Notes: a model not told the origin generated them from the letters alone. Numbered from the stretch's first letter, positions 1 to 7,716 are shown. The stretch is DNA of 16,189 nucleotides from Chloroflexota bacterium (GCA_027624995.1 JAQBTI010000017.1:1-16189), one strand, 5' to 3'. Program-made: numbers and translations.

Positions 1-41
1 CACGCGACCCTATTCACGGTGATCGATTCCGGTCCGCGGAC

Positions 42-149
42 CCTGACCAACATGTCACCCCTGACCAACATCTCACCCCAGGTCAACACCTCACGCCTGG
101 CCAATATCTCACCCCAGATCAGCACCTTACACCTGACCAACATGTCACC
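42..149. repeat. Six tandem 18-bp units, possible insertion-sequence end
   Basis: Six units of exactly 18 bp run head to tail from 42, 60, 78, 96, 114 and 132. The first and last are identical (CCTGACCAACATGTCACC); unit 2 differs at one base and units 3-5 are more diverged but keep the CAAC/CAAT and TCAC cores. A perfect 12-bp palindrome, GGTCCGCGGACC (31-42), abuts the left side and an inverted repeat CCTCGA/TCGAGG (148-164) the right. Because 18 is a multiple of 3, plus frame 1 stays open from base 1 to a TAA at 169-171 and would encode six-residue repeats of the type LTNMSP. Multiple short terminal repeats are known at ends of IS21-type elements, so I infer a mobile-element end whose transposase would lie left of the window. 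A repeat-tailed protein C-terminus is the alternative. Confidence 0.6.
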
Positions 150-275
150 TCGAGCGGATCGAGGGGTCTAAGACCGCTGATGGCCTCGAACCACTCCGCC
201 GCAATGGCCCTGTGGTCGTAGATGCGGCTGACCAGATCGATAGGCACATCCATATCAGGCGTCCGCCGCTGATGG

Positions 276-299
276 CTCCTCGCTGCATTCGGAATGACA
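276..299 (-). repeat. Short dispersed element, copy 1
   Basis: Read on the minus strand this begins TGTCATTCCGAATGCAGCGA. It matches, from general memory, a short intergenic element common in many environmental bacterial genomes, including Chloroflexota, whose core is TGTCATTCTGAGCG followed by a purine-rich GAAGAATC-like tail. A second, diverged copy is at 13059-13087 on the plus strand, with about 7 mismatches over 24 positions by hand alignment. Function unknown. Confidence 0.4.
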
Positions 300-733
300 C
301 TGGCGTGGCTACCTGACTAGTGGAACATTATCCGCATCATTGCCCTACCAGCACATGTGTGCTATTCTATAAAACCAAGAGGCGTGCCCGGACCGGGCCG
401 TCGCTTTCTACCACCGTGCACCGCCAAGCTGAAAGAGACAAAACGAGACGGCATGAGACAATTTCGCAAGAGAACCCAGTCCACGAACTTCGGTCCAGGG
501 ATCTCTCAAGGTGCGTTCCATCTGAGTTCCACTCGCGTCCTCGTCGCGCAACATTCGCGCCCCACTCGGTACCGCGGGCCGTCGGGCGCCAAGCTAGATG
601 GAACGGTATGGAACAAGACTGAACGCCTATCCAAAACACCGATGCCTACCAGACACGCGTCGTCCGAAACCCCACCTTGAGCCGGGGACCCGAATAAGCC
701 AGCACATGCATGTGGAAAGCCGGGCGGTCCTCT

Positions 734-763
734 TTGACGTTGTGTGCCTCCGTCGAGTAAAGT
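734..763 (+). promoter_or_regulatory. Putative promoter for the hydrolase pair
   Basis: TTGACG (734-739) and TAAAGT (758-763) are separated by 18 bp; they match the -35 consensus at five of six and the -10 consensus at four of six positions. Transcription would start around 770, only about 8 nt before the ATG at 778. No Shine-Dalgarno sequence is visible there, so the mRNA would be almost leaderless. This is pattern matching only. Confidence 0.4.
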
Positions 764-777
764 GACGGCGCAAATCC

Positions 778-1707
778 ATGAGTACTACATCGCCTGAGAC
801 CCACAAAAGTAGCGCTGTCAAACCTGGAGACTTCGACGCCTTCTGGGCAGAGACCTTGGCCGACACTGAGACGTTCCCCATGGATCCTCGGCTGGAGCCG
901 CTACCCATGCGCTCGACGCCAGAGGTCGAAGCCTTCGAAGCACACTACCTGAGTTACGGCGGACTGGAAATCGCCGGATGGTACGCGCGTCCGCGTGGCG
1001 CCGATGGTCCTCTGCCGGGTCTGCTCCACGTTCCGGGCTATGCAGGCGAGCCATTCTTCCCGTCACCCTTAGCCTCCCAGGGCTACGCCGTCTTTTCAGT
1101 CGCGCCAAGAGGAAAGCTCCGGAGCAACGGAGTCTTCAACCCGGGATACCCCGGCCTGCTGACCCACAACATCGACGACCGCGACACCTACGCGTACCGT
1201 GGGTTCTATGTCGATGCCCTCCGGGCCTTCGACTTCCTGGATGGCCTGCCCGAGGTCGATTCCACCCGAGTTGGGGTACTTGGGTCCAGTCAGGGGGGCG
1301 CTCTCACGCTACTGGCATCTTCGCTGAGGGCAGGCAAGGTAGCGGCCGCCTCGGCGGGGGCTCCATATCTGTGTTCCATGATGGACGCAGCTTCGCTCAC
1401 TCGCTCGTACCCTTACGAGGAGATGAACGATTACTTCCGTCTCTACCCCGAAAGGCGTGAAAAGGCGCGGGCGGTGCTCGACTACTACGACATCCACAAT
1501 TTCGTGGACCGGATCACCTGTCCGATCATCGTGAACATTGGTCTGAAGGACGATGTATGCCCGCCCGAAACCGGATACGCTGTTTTCGACGCAATCGGGA
1601 GCACTGAGAAGCGGCTATACACCTACGAGGACTGCTCGCACGAATCGGGCGCTGCGCTGGGCCACAACGATATCGTAATGGCTTTCATGGCTGAGCACCT
1701 GAAGTAG
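778..1707 (+). CDS. CE7-like acetyl esterase (alpha/beta hydrolase)
   Basis: 309 residues, close to the usual length of carbohydrate esterase family 7 (acetyl xylan esterase / cephalosporin C deacetylase), which removes acetyl groups from small esters and sugars. The Ser-Asp-His triad is visible: GSSQGG at 169-174 with nucleophile Ser171, Asp258 in GLKDDVCPP, and His288 followed by Glu289 (the family HE motif). The block from THNIDDRDTYAYRGFYVDAL (129-148) to PEVDSTRVGVLG is typical of the family. One deviation: the RGQ motif that follows the second strand reads Arg-Gly-Lys (111-113). There is no signal peptide, so it is probably cytoplasmic. ATG at 778 is chosen because it sits just behind the promoter; there is no clear ribosome site. 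The next gene starts 6 nt after the stop and is a diverged paralogue, so the two are presumably one operon. Substrate unknown. Confidence 0.85.
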   Translation: MSTTSPETHKSSAVKPGDFDAFWAETLADTETFPMDPRLEPLPMRSTPEVEAFEAHYLSYGGLEIAGWYARPRGADGPLPGLLHVPGYAGEPFFPSPLASQGYAVFSVAPRGKLRSNGVFNPGYPGLLTHNIDDRDTYAYRGFYVDALRAFDFLDGLPEVDSTRVGVLGSSQGGALTLLASSLRAGKVAAASAGAPYLCSMMDAASLTRSYPYEEMNDYFRLYPERREKARAVLDYYDIHNFVDRITCPIIVNIGLKDDVCPPETGYAVFDAIGSTEKRLYTYEDCSHESGAALGHNDIVMAFMAEHLK

Positions 1708-1713
1708 GCTGTC

Positions 1714-2568
1714 ATGACACAAACGCCACAGGGGTTCGACTCGTACTGGCAAGGGCTGACCGACGAGGTTTCAGCACTGGCAGGCGGCCATGTCGAGATC
1801 GAAGAGGTCCCCCTTCGCACCAATGAGGTCGCGACCGCATACGGGATCACGTTCTCGGGGACGGGCGACTACCCACTCTTCGCCTACCTAACCGTACCCA
1901 GAGGCAAAGGTCCGTTCCCGGCGCTTCTACAGACCCCGGCGTACGGAAGCGTAGTCGGCGTGCCGGCCCATGAGCGGCGCGCCAGGTACGTTGTCGTGGC
2001 GCTGTGCCACAGAGGTCAGAGGCTGGCGGACAGCGTCTATTCGGCGGAGTACCCCGGGCTTCTGACCGATGGCCTTCCCGACGCTTCTACGTATCGGTGG
2101 CGCGAGATCGTGGCCGACTGCCTTCGGGCCCTGGACGTTTTGAAAGACCGACCTGAGGCTGACACCTCTCGGATTGCGGTCTCGGGCGGCGACTTGGCGG
2201 CAATCACTGCAGCCCTTAGACCAGAGGTGCGTTATCTGCTTCTCAGCGGACTGATCTTCCGGGGCGCATCCGCAAGGATACCGGAGCTCGCCGCGTACCC
2301 CGATAGGGAGTTCGCCGACTACGTTCGCAACTACCCCGAGCACGCGGACCGGGTCGCGGAGACGCTATCGCTGTTCGACCCGCTCGCCTTCGCGCCAAAC
2401 ATCCGAGCTCGGACGCTGGTCACCGGCGTGGAAGGCGCACGGGCTCTCCTAGAGCCGCTGGTCGAAGCGATTTCGGGCGATGCCGAATTCAGGGTCAACA
2501 CAGGGCGCAGCCACCTTGACCACGAAGCCGAGGAGACCTGGCTTACGGAGCGGTTGGGCGTTCTCTAA
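1714..2568 (+). CDS. CE7-like hydrolase paralogue with nucleophile Ser replaced by Asp
   Basis: 284 residues, colinear with the preceding esterase over its whole length: FDSYWQGL for FDAFWAE, YPGLLT in both, DASTYRWREIVADCLRALD for the family DTYAYRGFYVDALRAFD block. It keeps the RGQ motif (100-102) that its neighbour has lost. The nucleophile elbow reads GGDLA, placing Asp160 where Ser is expected, and the acidic triad position falls in GVEGA (238-242) with no Asp. His267 in RSHLDH aligns with the catalytic His. It is therefore either a non-catalytic partner or an enzyme with Asp-nucleophile chemistry, as in alpha/beta-hydrolase dehalogenases; the first is more likely because the acid is also missing. 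The six-nucleotide gap suggests co-expression with the active paralogue. Its 3' end overlaps the end of the convergent acyl-CoA dehydrogenase by 4 bp, leaving no room for a separate terminator. Confidence 0.8.
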   Translation: MTQTPQGFDSYWQGLTDEVSALAGGHVEIEEVPLRTNEVATAYGITFSGTGDYPLFAYLTVPRGKGPFPALLQTPAYGSVVGVPAHERRARYVVVALCHRGQRLADSVYSAEYPGLLTDGLPDASTYRWREIVADCLRALDVLKDRPEADTSRIAVSGGDLAAITAALRPEVRYLLLSGLIFRGASARIPELAAYPDREFADYVRNYPEHADRVAETLSLFDPLAFAPNIRARTLVTGVEGARALLEPLVEAISGDAEFRVNTGRSHLDHEAEETWLTERLGVL

Positions 2569-3725
2569 AGGGCGTACTCTTCGAGGAGGCGGCGGGCGAT
2601 GACGAGCCGCTGTATCTCGTTCGTGCCCTCGCCGATGATCATCAGTGGTGCGTCGCGGTAGTAGCGCTCCACCGTGTATTCCTTGACGTAGCCGTAGCCG
2701 CCGTGGATACGCATTGCCTCCAGGGTGACCTCCCCACAGACCTCGCTGGCGAACAACTTGGCCATGCCCGCCTCCAGGTCGGCACGCTCTCCGGTGTCCT
2801 TCTTGGCCGCGGCGTCGTAGGTCAAGAGCCGGGCGGCCCGGATCTTGGTAGCCATGTCTGCGAGCTTTAGTTGGATCGCTTGGTGATGAGCTATCGGCTT
2901 GCCGAATGCCTTCCGTTTCTGGGCGTAACTGATCGCGGCCTCGAAGGCTGCCGTCGCTACGCCGACGGCCCTGGCGGCAATGTTGATCCGTCCGCCCTCT
3001 AGCCCACCCATCACTTGCTGAAAGCCTCGTCCCTCCACCTCGCCGACAAGGTTGCCGGCGGGTACCCGGCAGTTCTCAAACAGCAGCTCGGAGGTGTCGA
3101 GGCCGCGATAGCCCAGCTTATCCAGATGCCTTCCAACCGACAGCCCTTCGAGGGGCTTCTCGACGATCAGGCAGCTCATTCCTCGATGAGGAGGATGGGC
3201 GTCCCTGTCGGTCTTGACGATCACGACGAACGCGCTACCGTTCTCGGCGTTCGTGATGAACATCTTGCTGCCGTTCAGCACGTACTCGTCGCCGTCCTTG
3301 GTGGCGGTCATTTGAATGTTCTGAACGTCGCTGCCGGCTTCCGATTCGGTCATGGCGAGCCCTCCCCGGACCTCGCCGGTGGCCATCCTGGGCAGCAGAT
3401 TCCGCTTCTGGTCCTCGGTCCCAAACGTCGCAACTATGTAGGCCATCATGTGATGGCTGCCAATAGGGCCGGTAAGGCTCATCCAACCCTTGCTGAGCTC
3501 CTCGAAGACCATTGCAAATGTGGTGTAGTCGAGGCCCAGGCCTCCGTAAGATTCGGGTATCGTGATCCCGAAGAGCCCCATCTCAGCCATGCGGTCGACC
3601 AACTCCGACGGGTAGATGTCTTCCTTGTCATACCGCGCGACCACCGGTTCGACGTCGCGCTGGACGAACTCGCGGATCAGGCCGACGATCTGGCTCCGAG
3701 CCTCTTGCGGCGTGGGGTTTGTCAT
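2565..3725 (-). CDS. Acyl-CoA dehydrogenase
   Basis: 386 residues, the standard length for a short- or branched-chain acyl-CoA dehydrogenase, an FAD homotetramer that introduces the alpha-beta double bond into acyl-CoA thioesters and passes electrons to ETF. Visible signatures: LAMTESEAGSD (123-133, flavin/substrate loop), WMSLTGPIGSH before it, the C-terminal bundle with RKAFGKPIAHHQAIQLKLAD (271-290), MRIHGGYGYVKEY (338-350) and GEGTNEIQRLVIARRLL, where Glu366 is the expected catalytic base as in SCAD/MCAD. The start is supported by GAAGGG nine nucleotides upstream of the ATG. The neighbours give no CoA ligase, ETF or hydratase, so the substrate chain (fatty acid, branched-chain amino acid or xenobiotic acyl) cannot be told. 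It is transcribed divergently from the HAS/HerA genes. Confidence 0.95.
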   Translation of the reverse strand: MTNPTPQEARSQIVGLIREFVQRDVEPVVARYDKEDIYPSELVDRMAEMGLFGITIPESYGGLGLDYTTFAMVFEELSKGWMSLTGPIGSHHMMAYIVATFGTEDQKRNLLPRMATGEVRGGLAMTESEAGSDVQNIQMTATKDGDEYVLNGSKMFITNAENGSAFVVIVKTDRDAHPPHRGMSCLIVEKPLEGLSVGRHLDKLGYRGLDTSELLFENCRVPAGNLVGEVEGRGFQQVMGGLEGGRINIAARAVGVATAAFEAAISYAQKRKAFGKPIAHHQAIQLKLADMATKIRAARLLTYDAAAKKDTGERADLEAGMAKLFASEVCGEVTLEAMRIHGGYGYVKEYTVERYYRDAPLMIIGEGTNEIQRLVIARRLLEEYAL

Positions 3726-3803
3726 TGGTAATAACCCTTCAGAGTGTTAGGCAATCAGGGTAACTCGTGGGAGAATGAGCGTCCAGTTGGGAGCAAGCCC
3801 CGC

Positions 3804-3833
3804 TTGACACTGGGCCTGTTTCTGACATCATAC
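3804..3833 (+). promoter_or_regulatory. Putative promoter for the HAS-barrel/HerA operon
   Basis: A perfect TTGACA (3804-3809) is followed, after 17-18 bp, by ATCATAC (3827-3833), a weak -10. Transcription would begin near 3840, giving about 50 nt of leader before the ATG at 3892. A second TTGACA lies 40 bp downstream (3844-3849) without a good -10; both sit in similar CTTGACA contexts. Confidence 0.4.
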
Positions 3834-3891
3834 GGCGAGTGCCTTGACATTAGCCCGAAGCGCCGCCTCAGGGCCGAGTAGCTCTCAACAT

Positions 3892-4494
3892 ATGAACAAC
3901 CATGGGTCCAAGAGAGATAGCCGCCTGGGCGAGATCGTTGAGGCCTCGACCGGCGAGTTCAGCGTACAGTGCTACGAGCTCTATAAAGCACCTCCGCTCG
4001 GCGCGCTCGTCCGCTGTAACGAGGACGGCCCAGTGTACGGAGTCGTCTCCGACGTAATTACCAGCAGCCTCGATCCGGCACGTCACCCAATCGCCCGCGG
4101 CCGCGACGAGGACTCCGAAGAGGCCGTCTACCTGAGCAATCCACAGCTATCCCGGCTGCTACACACCGAGTTCAGAGCACTCGTCGTCGGCCATGAGTCT
4201 GATGGCCGGGTCCTCCGGTACCTTGCCCCCAGGCCGCCAAGAATTCACTCCTTCGTCTATTCCTGCTCTGGCGACGAGGTCCGGACCTTTAGCTCGTCCC
4301 TCGACTTCGTGCCGATACTGCTCTCTGCGCCGGTACGATCGCCGGACGACGTTGCGACCTCGTTCATCCGGCAGGCGAGTGTCCACCATCCGGAGCCGGA
4401 GAGGTTCCTTGTGGACGCAGGGCGCGTGCTCGCCGGTCTGCTAGGCCGGGACATGCAACGACTGAACGGGCTGCTGAAGAGGCTCTCGCCATGA
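3892..4494 (+). CDS. HAS-barrel-like protein, partner of the HerA ATPase
   Basis: 200 residues. I recognise it mainly by its resemblance to the N-terminus of the next gene product: both begin MN-x-H, then (D)xRLG, and both contain a VVSDV segment (GPVYGVVSDV here, FFGVVSDV there) and a PPRIH/PPHFS segment at the end of the domain. In HerA proteins this region is the HAS barrel, a small beta-barrel used for ring assembly and docking of the nuclease NurA. Here the barrel stands alone, followed by a helical tail (about residues 150-200) with no nuclease motif. ATG 3892 is preferred over a TTG 48 nt upstream because the resulting N-terminus aligns with that of HerA. The stop overlaps the herA start as ATGA, implying translational coupling. 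I infer a regulatory or adaptor subunit of the ATPase; it is not NurA. Confidence 0.6.
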   Translation: MNNHGSKRDSRLGEIVEASTGEFSVQCYELYKAPPLGALVRCNEDGPVYGVVSDVITSSLDPARHPIARGRDEDSEEAVYLSNPQLSRLLHTEFRALVVGHESDGRVLRYLAPRPPRIHSFVYSCSGDEVRTFSSSLDFVPILLSAPVRSPDDVATSFIRQASVHHPEPERFLVDAGRVLAGLLGRDMQRLNGLLKRLSP

Positions 4495-6134
4495 ACGAGC
4501 ATCCGCAGGGCGATGACCGGTTGGGCATGGTGGTCGCCGGCTCCCTCACGGAGGGCCTGAAGGTCAGGCTGGACCGCGAGGTGTCCATCGAAAACATAAA
4601 GGTTGGTCGATACGTTACGGTGCAAGGCAAGCTGATGCGCTTCTTCGGCGTCGTCAGCGACGTCTCGCTGGAGGCGTCGGACCCCAGCCTTGGAGCGAGC
4701 CCGCCAGACGTGTCCGACCCGTTCATTGCGGAGGTGATTTCTGGGACGGCTGCATACGGCGCGATGAGCGTCGAGCCGATGCTGGCCCTGAGCAGCGACC
4801 CACTGGCAATGATAGACGGGCCTCAGCCCGCCAAAACGGTGCCTCCGCACTTCTCACCGGTCTCCCTCGCCACGGAGAGCGATGTCCAGCTCGTGTTCGG
4901 TGAGGAGGACGACCGGCACTTCTGGATAGGCAACCCGCTGGACATGGAGACCAGGCTCTGCCTCGACATCCCGGAACTGGTAATGCGGAGCAACGGCGTC
5001 TTCGGCAAGAGCGGCACGGGCAAGACATTCCTTACCAGGCTCCTGCTCGCCGGCATTCTTCAGAGCGGCGCTGCCAGCAACCTGGTGTTCGACATGGAGA
5101 GCGAGTATGGCTGGAAGGGCTACAGCGAGGACTCCCGCGAGGTGAAGGGTCTCAAGCAGCTCTATTCCTCGAAGGTCGCGGTATTTTCGCTGGACGAGGC
5201 CAGCTCTAAGCGACGCGGGCTAACCCCAGATTACGTAGTCCGAATCGGTTTCGACGAGATTGAGCCCGAGGACATCCAACTACTGAGGGAGTCCCTCAAC
5301 CTGTCGGAGGTCGCGGCTGATGCCGCTTACTCGCTGCACAGGCACCTGGGGAAGGGCTGGCTCGGCCAGTTCCTGGCATATCCGACCGGCGAGACGTTCG
5401 GCGAGCTAGCTACGGCGCTAGGGGTGAATGAGAGGGCCTTGAGCGCCCTGAAGAACCGGCTGTCGAGATTCCATCGCTTCGGGTTCATGGACGCCAAGTC
5501 GGGACACGACTCTGTTGGACAGATCCTTCAGTACCTTGACCGAGGCATGCACGTGGTGCTGGAGTTCGGGCGCTACGGCAGCGACCTCGCAGCCTACATC
5601 CTGGTCGCCAACCTGCTGACGCGGCGAATCTACGAGAAGTACGCGCAGATGACCGAGGCGGCCATGGGCGACCAGAGCCAACAGCCGAGGCCGCTGGTAA
5701 TAACCATCGAGGAGGCCCACAAGTTTCTCAACTCACGGGTCGCAAGCCAGACCATATTCGGCACTATCGCCCGCGAGATGCGCAAGTACAACGTGACGCT
5801 TCTGGTCGTGGACCAGAGGCCCAGCGGGATCGACGATGAGGTGATGAGCCAGCTCGGCACGAAGATCACCTGCCTGTTAGACAACGAGAAAGACCTGGAC
5901 GCGGTGCTCACGGGCGTGTCGGGCAGCCGAAAGCTACGGTCCGTGCTGGCCAGGCTGGAGTCGAAGAGGCAGGCGCTGGTATTCGGCCATGCGCTGCCTA
6001 TGCCGGTCGTCATCGAGACCCGCGAGTACGGGTCTCCTGAGTCCTACCGCGAGCTGGGATTCAAGGAGGCCGCCGAGCTCAAGGCCCAGGTCGAGCGCGA
6101 GACCGAGGAGCTCTTCGGCCCAAGGGAGGGGTAG
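4491..6134 (+). CDS. HerA-like DNA translocase/helicase ATPase (DUF87)
   Basis: 547 residues. HerA proteins are hexameric FtsK/HerA-fold motors that move double-stranded DNA and in archaea and some bacteria work with NurA in end resection; related HerA proteins drive several anti-phage systems. Seen here: an N-terminal HAS barrel (about 10-125), Walker A GKSGTGKT (172-179), the DMESEYGW segment after the first core strand (201-208), a helical insertion (about 240-345), Walker B with ITIEEAHKFL (404-413; Glu407/Glu408), and the QRPSGID sensor region (442-448). The C-terminus ends in a charged helix. It starts inside the stop codon of the HAS-barrel gene (ATGA). No NurA nuclease lies next to it; the downstream neighbour is a HEPN-like protein 94 nt away. 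It may act in repair or defence; the sequence does not decide this. Confidence 0.88.
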   Translation: MNEHPQGDDRLGMVVAGSLTEGLKVRLDREVSIENIKVGRYVTVQGKLMRFFGVVSDVSLEASDPSLGASPPDVSDPFIAEVISGTAAYGAMSVEPMLALSSDPLAMIDGPQPAKTVPPHFSPVSLATESDVQLVFGEEDDRHFWIGNPLDMETRLCLDIPELVMRSNGVFGKSGTGKTFLTRLLLAGILQSGAASNLVFDMESEYGWKGYSEDSREVKGLKQLYSSKVAVFSLDEASSKRRGLTPDYVVRIGFDEIEPEDIQLLRESLNLSEVAADAAYSLHRHLGKGWLGQFLAYPTGETFGELATALGVNERALSALKNRLSRFHRFGFMDAKSGHDSVGQILQYLDRGMHVVLEFGRYGSDLAAYILVANLLTRRIYEKYAQMTEAAMGDQSQQPRPLVITIEEAHKFLNSRVASQTIFGTIAREMRKYNVTLLVVDQRPSGIDDEVMSQLGTKITCLLDNEKDLDAVLTGVSGSRKLRSVLARLESKRQALVFGHALPMPVVIETREYGSPESYRELGFKEAAELKAQVERETEELFGPREG

Positions 6135-6228
6135 CCGTTGGGCCTGCTGCGAGTGGAAATGGGCCACACCCAAGCAACTGTGTCACGCAGCGACCTACTG
6201 TTTCGACCTGCTCAGGAGCGTTGACATC

Positions 6229-7149
6229 GTGTCAAGTAACGCCACCCGCTATGTTTGCCACCTGCGAAATGTGGTCTCGACAACCGGCGACGTAAACCTT
6301 GGTCACGGCCTCAGCATCCGCCAACTTCCCGGCGAAACGGTGCAGTCCTTGGAAAGTCTGGGACCAACCGTTTACCGATCTTGGAATATGAACGCGCCGT
6401 GGTTCTTGGTAACCGAACATCTCGCAGATCAAAGTAAATGGGTGGATGGGGACCCAAGCGGCGCTCTAAGGGTCATTCGTCTAGCACTGCTTTTGTATCT
6501 AGGTGAGGAAGTCGGCGTGGGCGCGACGGTTCACATGAGGGAGGTGCCAGGTGAGAAAACGACAGCTCCAATCATCGTCTTTCCGCGGTGGGCAAGAGAG
6601 CAAACATTTTCAAGACCCGACAATTATGTCATAAGACCTCACGATGTTGCGCCGATAAAATCGCTGTTTGAGAACCTGGTGCTTGGTTTGAAAAACCCAC
6701 TCCTCGATGTGCCGCTGAGGTGGCTAAGCAAAGCATGCGAAGATCGCGCAATTCCGTCTGATGCTGTTCTCTCCCTGAGTATCGCATTAGAAGCCCTGTA
6801 CCTGGGCGGGGAACGCGAGAAGGCCAAGAATCTTGCTCAACGTGGCGCCGCATACGTCGGCTTGGACGCCGCATCGAGACAACATCAATACGTCCACCTC
6901 GCATGTTTTTATCGCGCCCGAAACAGCATCGTACACGAGGGGGAGCAATACCCCATCGTGTACGCAGGGCCGGGCGGTTCGAAGGATGTGGTTGGATTGC
7001 GCGACTTCGGTTTTTCGCACGCCCGGGAGGCGATCAAGAAAACTGCTGCGACCCTTCCACGAGATAAGGCCGCTTTTGTGTCGCTATTACGGAAGCAGGT
7101 AAACGCTAACCTTTCTGAACTCCAGAGTATCCATTCCGTGCATTTCTAG
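6229..7149 (+). CDS. Apea-like HEPN-domain protein, putative RNase
   Basis: 306 residues from GTG 6229, the first possible start in frame after herA, with AGGAG at 6214-6218, ten nucleotides upstream. The N-terminal half (1-160) is unrecognised. The C-terminal part (about 160-290) looks like an Apea-type HEPN fold: SLSIALEALYLGG (182-194), a RGAAYVGLD helix start (205-213) and FYRARNSIVHEG (227-238), giving the R-x4-H motif Arg231/His236 that forms the RNase site in active HEPN proteins. HEPN proteins with this signature occur in abortive-infection and toxin systems. Base composition is visibly lower in GC than its neighbours (60-base lines counted by hand range from 40% to 62%), suggesting separate acquisition. 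The 94-nt gap from herA lacks an obvious terminator, so read-through is possible, but a functional link with HerA is inference. Confidence 0.6.
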   Translation: MSSNATRYVCHLRNVVSTTGDVNLGHGLSIRQLPGETVQSLESLGPTVYRSWNMNAPWFLVTEHLADQSKWVDGDPSGALRVIRLALLLYLGEEVGVGATVHMREVPGEKTTAPIIVFPRWAREQTFSRPDNYVIRPHDVAPIKSLFENLVLGLKNPLLDVPLRWLSKACEDRAIPSDAVLSLSIALEALYLGGEREKAKNLAQRGAAYVGLDAASRQHQYVHLACFYRARNSIVHEGEQYPIVYAGPGGSKDVVGLRDFGFSHAREAIKKTAATLPRDKAAFVSLLRKQVNANLSELQSIHSVHF

Positions 7150-7255
7150 ATCTAACCATCAGCCGGCTTGGGGGCAATTGCGGTCCAGATAGCGTCACTT
7201 TCTGATTACCTACGCCGCCACGCGAGGCGCTGGGAGACTGGCGTGCCCGGATTCC

Positions 7256-7618
7256 CTACAACCCCATCTTGTGGAGCATGTCATCGTCGATGCCGAAGTG
7301 GTGCGCCACCTCGTGGACGACGGTGTCCCGCACCTCTATGACTATCTCCTCGTCGGTGAGGCATATGGACTCGATGGCGCCCTGGAACAGTGTGATCTTG
7401 TCCGGAAGGACCATGTTGTAGTCGTAGCGCTCCGTCAGAGGCAGCCCTTCGTAGAGTCCCAGCAGGAACTCGCCCTCGTCGATTCCGGATCCGATTAGCT
7501 GCTCTTTGGTCGGCCAATCACCCACAACGACGTCGACGTTCTCGAGGCGCGAGGCGAGTTCCTCCGGTATTTGGTCCAGCGCATCTCCGACCAGCTTTTC
7601 GAACCGCTTTCGATCCAT
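7256..7618 (-). CDS. Zincin-like metallopeptidase (PF06262/DUF1025 type)
   Basis: 120 residues, typical for this small zincin family of unknown substrate. The C-terminus carries HEVAHHFGIDDDMLHKMGL: His102, Glu103 and His106 form the HExxH zinc site, followed by GIDDDMLHKMG, the family's closing motif. DKITLFQGAIE (73-83) corresponds to the conserved strand and helix preceding it, and the short N-terminal helical part (EKLVGDALDQIP) also fits. There is no signal peptide, so it is cytoplasmic. It converges with the HEPN gene across about 100 bp in which I see no hairpin. No strong ribosome site precedes the ATG. The physiological role of the family is unknown. Confidence 0.85.
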   Translation of the reverse strand: MDRKRFEKLVGDALDQIPEELASRLENVDVVVGDWPTKEQLIGSGIDEGEFLLGLYEGLPLTERYDYNMVLPDKITLFQGAIESICLTDEEIVIEVRDTVVHEVAHHFGIDDDMLHKMGL

Positions 7619-7716
7619 GGCGGAAGTTTACCAGAGGGAGCGGCCAAACGCCTGCCTGTGGCCTCCCAACACCGGTATACCATCTCTACCATCCCGCCAT
7701 ACGCCGGGGGCGACAG

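Larger units (their letters stand above)
172..777. other. Gene-poor stretch, no credible coding sequence
   Basis: About 600 bp between the tandem repeats and the first hydrolase. Several open frames exist (for example 320-622 and 357-680 on plus, 367-639 on minus), but their translations are rich in Arg, Ser, Pro and His, lack hydrophobic core patterning and overlap one another, as expected of random GC-rich sequence. A 44-codon minus-strand frame (119-253) has a somewhat protein-like start but runs into the repeats and could be a gene remnant. The only recognisable elements are the dispersed repeat at 276-299 and the promoter at 734-763. Confidence 0.5.

Noticed and set aside
42..149. CRISPR array
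   Set aside because: The 18-bp units are directly contiguous with no spacers and no cas genes are nearby.
320..680. Overlapping plus-strand frames of 100 and 107 residues
   Set aside because: Both products are Arg/Ser/Pro-rich and low in hydrophobic residues, overlap each other in different frames and lack ribosome sites; they look like random open frames.
3015..3731. 238-residue plus-strand frame
   Set aside because: It is antisense to the acyl-CoA dehydrogenase, whose motifs and ribosome site are unambiguous.
3844..3891. TTG start 48 nt upstream for the HAS-barrel gene
   Set aside because: The extra 16 residues (starting TLARSAASGPSSSQ) look non-coding, and the N-terminus from ATG 3892 aligns with the HerA N-terminus.
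5989..6228. Extending the HEPN gene upstream into herA to an ATG at 5989
   Set aside because: The added 80 residues are out-of-frame herA sequence rich in Arg/Ser/Pro. GTG 6229 has AGGAG at proper spacing and no other start codon lies between the herA stop and it.
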